NCBI RefSeq assembly: GCF_036850765.1
Contig: NC_089498.1
Span: forward strand, 56,347,795-56,411,794
Length of the DNA stretch: 64,000 bases
Direction of reading: 5' to 3'
Source of the DNA: Saccopteryx bilineata
Lineage: Eukaryota > Chordata > Mammalia > Chiroptera > Emballonuridae
Below are positions 54,389-64,000 of the stretch, piece by piece. A model generated the notes under the pieces. That model had not been told where the DNA came from. It searched no databases and saw nothing but the letters and a program-made list of their open reading frames with translations. Position 1 is the stretch's first letter. The number at the start of each line of letters is the position of its first letter. Made by a program: the position numbers and the translations under genes.

Positions 54389-57300
54389 TCATAACCTTAT
54401 ATAGTATTCCATTGTATATATGTACCAAAGCTTTTTAATCCACTCATCCACTGATGGACACTTGGGCTGTTTCCAGATCTTTGCTATTGTGAACAATGCT
54501 GCCATAAACATGGGGGTGCATTTATTTTTTTCAGTTAGTGATATGGTGTCCATGGGATATATTCCTATAAGTGGGATGGCTGGGTCAAAGGGCAGTTCTA
54601 TTTCTAATTTTTTGAGGAATCTCCATGGTGTTTTCCACAGTGGCTGCACCAGTCTGCATTCCCACCAGCAGTGCAGGAGGGTTCCCTTTTCTCCACATCC
54701 TTGCCAGCACCTATCGTGTGTTCTTTTGTTAATGAACGCCATTCTGACTGGTGTGAGGTGATATCTCATTGTGGCTTTAATTTGTATTTCTCTAATGATT
54801 AATGATGTAGAACATTTTTTCATTTGTCTATTGGCCATCTGTATGTCCTCTTTGGAGAAGTGTCTATACATTTCTTGTGCCCATTTTTTGATTTGATTGT
54901 TTATCTTCCTGGAGTTGAGTTTTAAAAGTTCTTTATAAATTTTGGTTATTAATCCCTTATCAGATATATTGTTGAATATGTTCTCCCACTGTGTGGTTTG
55001 TCTTTTTATTCTGTTCATATTGTCTTTAGTTGTGAAAAAGATTTTTAGTTTGATATAATCCCATTTGTTTATCCTGTCTCTTATTTCATTTGCCTGGGGA
55101 GATAATTCAGCAAAGATATTGCTGCAATGATGTTGGTGAGCTTACTGCCTAACTTTTCTTCTAGGATACTTATGGTTTCACGATTTACATTTAAGTCCTT
55201 TATCCATTTTGAGTTTATTTCTGTGCATGGTGTAAATTGGTGGTCTAGTTTCATTTTTTTGCAGGTAGCTGACTAGTTTTTCCAACAATATTTGTTAAAG
55301 AGACTGTCTTTCCTCCACTGTATGCTCTTACCTCCTTTGTCAAATATCAATTGTCCATAAAGATGTGGGTTTATTTCTGCTTTCTCTGTTCTGTTCCATT
55401 GATCTACATGTCTGTTCCTATGCCAGTACAAAGCTGTTTTGAGTACAATGGCCTTGTAGTATAACTTGATATCAGTGAGTATGATATCTTCCACATTTAT
55501 TCTTCTTTTTCAAGATTGCTGAGGATATTCGTGTTCTTTTTTGGTTCCATATACATTTTTGGAATATGTGTTCTATATCTTTGAAGTATGTCATTGGTAT
55601 TTTAATTGGTATTGCATTGAATTTATAAATTTCTTTGGGTAATACAGACATTTTAATTATGTTTATTCTTTCTAACCATGAGCACAGTATATGCCTCCAC
55701 TTGTTTGTGTCTTCCTTGATTTCTTTTATCATTGTTTTATAATTTTCTGAGTACAAGTCTTTATCCTCCTTGGTTAAATTTACTCCTAGGTACCTTATTT
55801 TTTTTGTTGCAGTAATGAAGGAGATTGTTTCTTTAATTTCTCTTTCTGACAGTTCATTGTTTGTGTATAAAAATGCCTCTGATTTCTGTGTATTAATTTT
55901 ATATCCTGCCATCTTGCCGAATTCATATATCAGGTCCAGTAGTTTTTTGACTGAGACTTTAGGGCTTTCTATATACAGTATCATATCACCTGCAAATAAT
56001 GATAGTTTCACTTCTTTTCCAATTTGGGTGCATTTTATTTTTTCTTCTTATCTGATTGCTGTAGCTAGGACTTCCAGAACTATGTTGAATAAGAGTGGTG
56101 AAAGGGGCACTCCTGCATTGTTCCTGAATTTAGGGGAATTGCTTTTAATTTTTGTCCATTAATTATGATGTTGGCTGTGGGTTTGTCATAGATGGCCTTT
56201 ATCATGTTGAGGTATGTTCCCTGTATTCCCACTTTGCTAAGAGTTTTGAATATAAATGGATGCTGGATTTTATCAAATGCTTTTTCTGCATCTATTGAAA
56301 TTATCATGTGGTTTTTCTCTTTCCTTTTGCTTATGTTATGAATCACATTGATTGATTTATGAATGTTGTACCATCCTTGTCTCCCCAGAATAAATCCCAC
56401 TTGATTATGATGTATGATTTTTTTCATGTATTGCTGGATTTGGTTTGCTAATATTTTATTGAGGATTTTAGCATCTAAATTCAACAGGGATATTGGTCTA
56501 TAATTTTTTGTGTGTGTGTGTTGTCTTTGCCTTGTTTTGGAATCAGAATTATGCTCGCCTCATAAAAGGAACTTGGAAGTGTTCTTTCCTCTTGAACTCT
56601 TTGAAATAGCTTGAGATGGATAGGAGTTAGTTCTTCTTTGAATATTTGGTAGAATTCACCAGTGAAGCCACCAGGCCCAGGAGTTTTGTTTTTTGGGAGC
56701 TTTATAATAACTGTTTCAATCTCATTTGTGGCTGTCAGTCTGCTTAGGTTTTCTGATTCTTCCAGATTGATTTTTGAAGATTATATGTTTCAAGGAATTT
56801 GTCCATTTCACTTAGATTGTTTAATTTTTTGGCATACAGTTCTTCATAGTATTTTCTTACAATATTTTGTATTTATGTTATGTCAGTTGTTATTTCTCCA
56901 CTTTCATTTCTAAATAATTTATTTGAATCTTCTCTCTTTTTTTCCTGGTGAGTCTTGTTAAAGGTTCATTGATCTTGTTTACCCTTTCAAAGAATCAGCT
57001 CTTGGTTTCATTGATTCTCCATATTGTTTCTTTAGCTTCTATGTCACTTATTTCTGCTCTGATCTTTATTATTTCTTTCCTTCTACTACCTCTGGGCCTT
57101 ACTTGCTGTTCTTTTTCTAGTTCTTTTATATGAAGGGTTAGGTTGTTTATTTGAGCTATTTTCAAGCTTCTTAAGGAATGCCAGTAGTGCTATGAACTTC
57201 CCTCTCAGGACTACTTTTTCTGTGTCCCCAAAATTTTGAGTTGTTGTTTGCTCATTATCATTTGTTTCTAGAAATTTTTTTATTTCTTGTTTGATTTTAT

Positions 57301-58105
57301 TGTTAATCCATTTGTTATTTAATAACATGCCATTTATCAATAGTTTCCATGTGTTTGAGTATTTTTGAGTGTTTCTGTTGTGGTTGATTTCTAGTTTCAT
57401 GCCATTGTGATCAAAGAAAATGTTTGATATGATTTCAATCTTTTTAAATTTGTTGAGACTGATTTTGTGTCCTAACATGTGGTCTATCTTAGAGAATTTG
57501 CCATGAGCACTTGAAAAGAATATATATTCTGCTGCCTTAGGGTAAAAGGTTCTAAAGATATCTATTAAATCAAGTTGATCTAGTATGTCCTTTAAGTCTG
57601 CTGTTTCTTTGTTAATTTTCTTTCTTGAGGATCTATCTAGTGATGTTAGTGGGGTATTGAAATCTCCTACTATTAGAGTATTGCTGTTGATCTCACCCTT
57701 TATATCAATCAAAGTCTGCTTTATATATTTAGGTGCTTCTATATTAGGTGTGTAGATATTTATGATGGTTATATCTTCCTGTTGGATTGCTCCCTTTATC
57801 ATTATGTAGTGGCTTTCTTTCTCTCTTCCTTTGTTTTAAAGTCCATTTTGTCTGATATAAGTATTGCTACCCCAGCTTTTTTTTCATTTCCATTTGCATG
57901 AAATGTTTTTTTTTCTATCCTTTTACATCTTTTATTCATCCTTTTTCATCTATATGCATCTTTTTGTTTTAAGGTGTGTCTCTTGTAGACAACATATGTT
58001 TGGGTCCTGTTTTCTCATCCAAGCAGCTACCCTATGTCTTTTGATTGGATCATTTAATCCATTTACATTTATGGTTATTATTGATATGTACTTGTTTATT
58101 GCCAT
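54389..58105 (-). pseudogene. L1 ORF2, broken (older family)
   Basis: The start is at 58105 (MAINKYISIITINVNGLND). Endonuclease: 57086-57802 (IINIYTPN, VGDFNTPLTSLDRSS, HMLGH). RT: 56080-56484 ([15 protein letters not shown]) and 55472-56011, where the active site reads FAGD in place of FADD. C-terminal region with the zinc-knuckle-like [18 protein letters not shown]: 54389-55018. Multiple frameshifts separate these frames. Confidence 0.92.
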
Positions 58106-58162
58106 TTTATTCTTTAAAGCTGTATTCCTCTTTTGGTATATTCTCTTCCCACTTTTATCTGT

Positions 58163-59053
58163 TTACAACAAGTCCCTTAACATTTCCTGCAGCGTTTGGT
58201 TTAGTTGTAATGAATTTCTTGAGTTTTTGTTTTTTGTCTGGGAAGCTTTTATTTGTCCTTCAGTATTAAATGTTAGCCTTGCTAGATAAAGTAGTCTTGG
58301 TTGTAGTCTCTTGTTCTGCATTACTTTGAATATTTCTTGCCATTCCCTCCTGGCCTCAAGTGTTTCTGTTGAGAAGTCAGATGTCATCCTAATGGGGGCT
58401 CCTTTGTAGGTGATAGCCTTCTTTTCTCTAGCAGCTTTTAATATTGTCTCTTTATCATTTAGCTTTGGTATTTTAATTATGATGTGTCTTTGTGTAGGTT
58501 TTATAGGGTTTCTCTTTAATGGAACTCTCTGTGCTTCTTGAACTTGTGAGACCCTTCCTTGCATCAATTTAGGGAAGTTTTCAGCTATGATTTGATTGAA
58601 TAAAGTCTCTATCCCTTGTTCTTTCTCTTCTTCTTCAGGAACCCCGATGATATGGGTGTTCTTTCTCTTCATGTTGTCACAAACCTTTCTCAGAGTTTCC
58701 TCAGAATTTTTGAGTATCTTTTCTTTTTTCTACTGTGCTTTTGTGCCTTTGTTCCTCTTGTCTTCCAACTTGCTGATTTGATCCTCAGCTTCATCCATCC
58801 TGATTTTAATTCCTTCCACTGTGTTCTTCAGTTTTGATATTGTATTTGTAACCTCTGACTGATTCTTTTTTAACATTTCAATGCCCTTTTTTATACTTGC
58901 TATCTTTTTATTTAGCTGTTGGTAATGACCATCCATTGTTGTTCTAAGATCCCTAAGCATCCTAACAATCACTATTCTAAACTCTGCATCTGGCAGTTTG
59001 GTTATTTCCATATCACTCAGTTCCTTTTCTGGAGATTTCTCTTGTGGTTTCAT
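58163..59053 (-). pseudogene. L1 ORF1, broken (older family)
   Basis: N-terminal frame 58730-59053 (MKPQEKSPEKELSDMEITKLPDAEFRI plus coiled coil) and C-terminal frame 58163-58672 (RRM beginning NTHIIGVPEEEEKEQGIE; CTD with REKKAITYKGAPIRMTSDFS) are in different frames with a break near 58700-58735. Its C-terminus is shorter than that of the young family at 625-1644. Confidence 0.92.
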
Positions 59054-60014
59054 TTATATTGCACTTCACTGCCTTCTCATTGTCTGTGTGTTTGGGTGTG
59101 TTGTTTGTAGGGCTGGTTGAGTCTAGGTTTGGTGTTGTCTGCCTCTAATTTTCAGTTGTGTTATTTCTAAGTCTTCTTGGGTTGGCTTCAGCTATTATTT
59201 GTAATCCACTTTTGGATTTGGGCTGCTTTGAAGTCTTGATTTATTTGTTTTCTTCTCAGTTATAATCTTGTTTACTGATCTCAGCAGGGGGCTTATTTGA
59301 AACTGTATTCAGGAATGCAGTGGGTGTAACCTGAGAATCTGAAGGCCTGATCTGCCAGTTCCTCTCTCTGGGGGTAGGGTGCTTTCTCCACTTCAGTAGG
59401 GGGAAGTGTATCTCAGATCTGCATGGAGACCTGAGTTACTGCCCCTCCCCCCCACTTCTTGTTTTCAGCTGTGTCTTGTTGCACTAACTGGAGCTGGAGA
59501 GATGTCTGGAGATGTATGACCTGGAAGCACTTTAGTCTTGTGTTATGTGGAAGGATCAACCCCTCCCCCAGCTATGGCCACCTCCAGCACTGGATGAGTT
59601 AGCTTTTCAGGTCCTCCCATGCATTCCTCTGCCAGTCACCATCTGTCTCTCTCTCCCCCCTTTCCTTTTGGAAGATAAGCCAGCCCTTTCAACACACCTC
59701 ATTCCCGGGTCCCCAGGCAAGTGGCTGTGAGCAATATTTACTACTCTTTTCCTTGGAATGAGAGCCCTTCTGGGCTCTCAGCCTCACACCCCCTTTGTTC
59801 CTGTAAGCAGGAGAGACTCATCAATCCTTAGCGCTCCCTACCAGGCTCAATGTGGCTTCTTCTTTGCTTCTTGGTTTTTGAGAGCTGGTCTTATAGTCCA
59901 GATTTGGTTTTTTATGCTGATTGTTCATAAATTAGTTTGTAATCCAGTTCAGGGTTGGTGAGCTGGGAGTCTGTGCATTGCCTACTCTGCTGCCATCTTC
60001 AGGTCTCTCTGCAC
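59054..60014 (-). promoter_or_regulatory. 5' UTR of the older L1
   Basis: About 0.96 kb from the element start to ORF1. It has no tandem repeats, unlike the 2.4-kb leader of the young family. Confidence 0.8.
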
Positions 60015-60027
60015 TGATTGCTTTCTC

Positions 60028-60222
60028 ATAGGTGCCTTGACCATGGGATAACAACAGATTGAGTAACCCCTTGCTCAAGCCAATGACCTTGGGTCCAAGC
60101 TGGTGAACTCTGCTCAAACCAGATGAGCCAGTGTTCAAGCTGGTGATCTCCAGGTCTCAAACCTGGGTCTTCTGCATCCCAGTCCAATGCTCTGTCCACA
60201 GCGCCACCACCTTGTCAGGCAT
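60028..60222 (-). mobile_element. Type A SINE (minus), right part
   Basis: ATAGGTGCCTTGACC, TGAGTAACCCCTTGCTCAAGCC and CTGGTGATCTCCAGGTCTCAAACC, with antisense head GCCACCACCTTGTCAGGC, continue the SINE interrupted at 53971. Confidence 0.93.
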
Positions 60223-63200
60223 GAGTATTAAAATTTTTAAGTCAAATATTTAAGAAAATTAATTTTATGGAAAACAAAAATTATGATAGTGGCAGAATTG
60301 CAAATGACCATAAATAATGACAGAGTTCAAAGAATGAGGAATCGTATCTACAAAACTAATGGCATGAGATTTCAAAGTGGAGAAGTTTGAGGCAAAGAAA
60401 GTGAGAAAATTCTGGAAGGAGCAAAGAGCAAGTGAGGACATTTGTCATTTCTTGAGGCACTGGTGAAGAAGTTACAAGTGAGAAATAATCTACCACTGAG
60501 AAGGCTGAATGGGAAGCCACAGCACTGAGGAGAGACAGATGAAAATAAATGAGAAGATAAATGAAAAATTCAGACTTCTGAAAATTGATAATCTTTTGTG
60601 TTATCTGGGTTTTGATAAAATCTTAAACCACAGTTGAATTCATTTAAACCATACAATAGCCTTGACAATGGGGGATATTATCATTTTCTTTTGCAAGAAG
60701 AAGCTGAGTAGGCGAGTTCAGATGAATATTAAAAGGCAGAACCACAGCTTCATCTAATACAGCATTATATGATTTAGAGACTTTCAATATACTAAGAGAG
60801 CATATTAGCTAATTAATTAAGTAACTATTTCAAGTAACTTAAAGTTATCAAGTCAAAGAAAAAAGAACATAATACGTAGAAGCAGAGCTGGATTAGAGTC
60901 TCAATTACACCACTTAATACTTGTGTGGCTTCAGGCAAATCATGTAAAATCACTGCCTTACTTTCATTTCAAATGAAGTGAATATTACTTAAATTATAGA
61001 TTGTGATAAAGACTTACGTGTAATGTTATGACTTAATTATAAATCAGTGACTCAATTATAATATATAAGTATTAAAAGGAAATCTTAATTTGAAGTAAGA
61101 AGATCATCTCTTAGACAATCTTATAATAATTTGCATATTATTTTATGAAAACCTAAGATAATACCTCACTCATATTTTAAGAAATATGGATACAGATAAT
61201 ATATAACCTTAATAAAAGATTTTAGCATTGCATTACTGAGACTAAATTTACATTCAGTAAACTGCACAAATCTTAAGTGTATGATACATAAACTTTGCTT
61301 TGGAAGTGTAGACTCTTTATCTCATTAATACTTTTAATACGACATTGACAATTTTAGAGATAAACATAAGATACTGTATGTAAATGGAACCAATCATTTT
61401 AAGAATTCTATTCATAAACTCTTGCCCATACTACAATGAATTTCCCATTTTTCTCTAATTCTATCACCTTCCATTGTTATCTGAATATATAATACAAAGA
61501 AAATATTTATAAAAGAAGCAAAAAGATAGGAATAAGACATTTGGTCTTTGGGAAATCTTATTTACCATGTATAGCCTGTAATAGGGAAATTGTACACCTT
61601 TATTTCCTGCAAAAAAAAAATCAGAATTTTTTGTACCTTCTATATCTCTCATTTTATTTTATTTTTAAAATTTTGTTTTTGTATATTTTGATGTACAAAA
61701 TATATCAATACAGTTATATATGTGGACATTTAAGAATAAATATATTTAAATACTGTTTAATCAAAACTATATTACATATAGTAATATAAAATACTGTTTA
61801 GAAAATAAAATTCATGACTTCAAGCCATTTAATACTTACTAATTTTTCATAACTATTTAAATTCCCTTTCACTATCTAGCACTTAAACTATAACAGAAAT
61901 TATGATACTTAATTCTAGTTAAGTATTACCTATAGTTCAGACACTCAGGTCATCATTACAACAAAACTATGAAGTACATAATATTACTATTGGAGTGTTC
62001 GAAGTAAAGAATGTCTTGGAAAGGATGGGAAACTTGATTATAACCATCTGGAACAAAATTGATACCAAAATCTTTTACCTGCTTTAATTCAAGGTCCATT
62101 TTAATAGACAATTTTAATATTAGGCTTTAATATTCCATTTTAATATTAGGCTTTACACATACATAGTCTTTTGAAGAATAAATAAATCCATGAATAACTG
62201 AGCAAACAAAATTCAATTTTTGTCTTCTCAAACATTTTTCAATCATCCTCACTTTCTTTACTCTGTTGCCTCATTCTCTAAATACATTGACACTAACTCA
62301 AAAACAAAACAAAACAAAAAACACAAAAGCTCTGGTTTACTACAGTTTTTAGGGACCACGTCTAAACAATTGACCAAGCACATAATATACCATTATATAT
62401 CATTATATACCATTTGTTGTTACCTATTTTATTCTTTACTGTGTTTAGCTTTGTAAGGCATCTTCCTCTTTAAGACTAACCTAATCCCTTATGAGCAGTG
62501 CTAATGTTCCAGCTTGGAATCACTTTTTTCTGAGTCCTGTATTGAACTCTTGTATTGATTGTGTTGCTTTCAAAGTCTCTTACTTACTTTGGATATACTG
62601 GACTCTGGGACCATCTTACTGTCAAACATCCTTTCAGCCAAAATTTTATCCCCCCAAATTTGAAATGGTCCATTTAGTTTGGGAGGATATGAGAAATTAA
62701 AAGAAAATCCAAAGGACAGGTAGTCATATCCCTTTGTCATAAATTTGTTCATTGTTTCTTAGATCTGCTTATTTAACTTTTCCATTATTCTCTTTGCATT
62801 GCTATTCACAAATAGGAGACAAATTAAAAATGATGCCTGTGTTTACACTCCAGAATTTAAAAGAAAAGAAAAAAACAGAACAAAAAAGAAAAGGATATAG
62901 AAAGAAAAAAAAAAAGGCCTCTTGCAGATAGTGAATGTGTACACAGAACCCTTATTAAGCATGTTTTTTTTTAATTATAAAGAAAATGTAATAGAAGAAG
63001 CATAAAAGGTGTCTTAAACTGATATCGTTGGATGAAAAGTTTAGTATCTTGATTAGGCATAAATCTTGTGCCACTGGTAGATACACTGTAACTTGTATTA
63101 TAGATGCTGCAGTCATTCTTTCTATGTTTTTCAGAGTTCTCCCCCTTAAATGTTTATCAATTACTATTTGATTATATTATATGGAGATAGCGTCATGAAT

Positions 63201-64000
63201 GTTTCTACTGACTGCAATGTTTCAATTCATCATTTCTTACCTAGTTAATGAGAACCAAGAGAAAACACTGCTTCATGATGTTGAACAGCTTCTGATTTAC
63301 TGAAGGCAAAGCTCAGTCCCAATTCACCTACTTCTGTTGTCACGGTCCTAAATTAAATGCTTTCCTAACAAAGCATAAGCAACAATCTTTTATTCATCAT
63401 CATTTAACTACAAATGTCACTATGCACAACTCTGAGCCCTCTCCTTTATAATAGGAGAAAAATTGAACATAAATTATTAGAAAACACCACCTGCTCAGTA
63501 CTTAATACAGAGGAAAAACACAGCCGATTCATTTGAAAAAAAAAAAAAAAAGTCCATTAGCTTGAGCTCAGCATGTCTCCTATATTACTGACCAACCGTG
63601 AAAGAAGAATGTTAGGGAGGATGTGAAATAAAACTCTGCATGACAGATACCTGTTTTCTCTTTGGGAATTTTCATCTAAAGACTGTCAAGTGCAGAGTGT
63701 GACTGATGAGGCCTCTAGAATTAACGCTTGCAGTTTGGAGCATGGTAATAACGGTTGTTACAAGTGAAAATGAGTCAGCCATATAGTACATCAGATGGCC
63801 CAAAAGGTGCCCTGTCAAGCACTCAGTTGTGGTTGACAGCTTCCCTGATGGAAAGAATGAAGGAAAAGATGGTTTTCACTGATGATTTTCACTTATCTCT
63901 AAAAGTGGAGGGGAAGACCACAGGTCATGTACTTTTATACCTATATTATTAACAATGCAACTAAGGGAAATGAAGGGGTCGCAAACTGTAACAAGGAGAA
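60223..64000. other. Mostly unassigned sequence with MIR traces
   Basis: MIR-like pieces occur near 60640-60730 and 60890-60975 (AGAGCTGGATTAGAGTCTCAATTACACCACTTAATACTTGTGTGGCTTCAGGCAAATCA), and more weakly near 61910-61985. The part after about 63230 is less AT-rich and lacks recognisable repeats. No exon, RNA gene or long ORF is supported. Confidence 0.45.

Larger units (their letters stand above)
53972..60014 (-). mobile_element. Full-length older L1 inserted in a SINE
   Basis: A 6.0-kb element with 5' start near 60013 (minus: GCAGAGAGACCTGAAGATGG), about 0.95-kb 5' UTR, ORF1, a 57-nt spacer, ORF2, and a 3' UTR ending in an A-rich tail. The 13-bp duplication TGATTGCTTTCTC lies at 53959-53971 and 60015-60027. 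It is a different, older family than the L1s at 1-4055 and 28931-33616. Both ORFs are broken. Confidence 0.95.

Noticed and set aside
57864..58289. 141-codon plus-strand ORF with hydrophobic segments
   Set aside because: It is antisense to L1 ORF2/ORF1 of the older L1; apparent membrane segments come from A-rich sense sequence.
63755..63952. 65-codon ORF near the right edge
   Set aside because: There is no domain, splice context or length to support it; the region is unassigned rather than called a gene.
1..64000. A previously undescribed multi-gene system
   Set aside because: All coding signals trace to L1, ERV or DNA transposons; no host operon-like or clustered gene set is present.

Overview
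This window is non-coding mammalian DNA, almost certainly from a bat. It is packed with tRNA-derived SINEs of the types common in Chiroptera. Their heads read like CCTGACCAGGCGGTGG (type A, long), CCCTGGCCGGTTGGCTCAG with a long GC-rich body (type B), CCTGACCTGTGGTGGCGCAG with a CT-rich tail (type C) and CTCTGGCTGG..CTC (type D). Types A and B as seen here remind me of horseshoe or roundleaf bats (Rhinolophoidea). That family-level placement comes from memory and is only moderately secure. I found no host protein-coding exon, functional tRNA or rRNA gene, CRISPR array or bacterial feature. Nearly every open reading frame over 60 codons lies in a transposable element or antisense to one.

Layout. 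1-4055: the 5' part of a young minus-strand LINE-1, with open ORF2 start, intact 339-residue ORF1 and a 2.4-kb 5' UTR carrying about 240-bp tandem repeats. 4056-15180: older sequence with L1 relics, MIR, a hAT-type element and SINEs, some nested. 15180-23463: a decayed plus-strand L1 split by SINEs, with a chimeric L1 insertion at 15.5-16.1 kb. 23464-25984: SINEs and unassigned sequence. 25985-27780: a 5'-inverted (twin-primed) L1. 28931-33616: a 4.7-kb minus-strand L1 of the same family as the left-edge copy, bounded by a 17-bp target duplication. 34812-38880: a decayed minus-strand endogenous retrovirus with two about 350-bp LTRs and a tRNA-Ser-like primer-binding site. 38958-41276: a run of SINEs and an L2 end. 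41860-43389: a pogo/Tigger-like DNA transposon. 43985-44530: a second hairpin-rich DNA element. 45837-45887: a tailless 5S rRNA retropseudogene. 46515-47690: a hAT element and LTR relics. 49753-49995: a 243-bp palindromic MITE. 51158-53102: a SINE cluster. 53972-60014: an older full-length minus-strand L1 inserted into a type A SINE. 60223-64000: mostly unassigned unique sequence with MIR traces.

Nothing here works together as a pathway. The window records successive retrotransposition and DNA transposition, and target-site duplications and nesting give the relative order. I saw no new gene system. The items most worth checking are the young L1 (tandem 5' UTR repeats, an upstream sense ORF, a 303-nt inter-ORF spacer), the chimeric L1 insertion, the tailless 5S copy, the palindromic MITE and the ERV primer-binding site.
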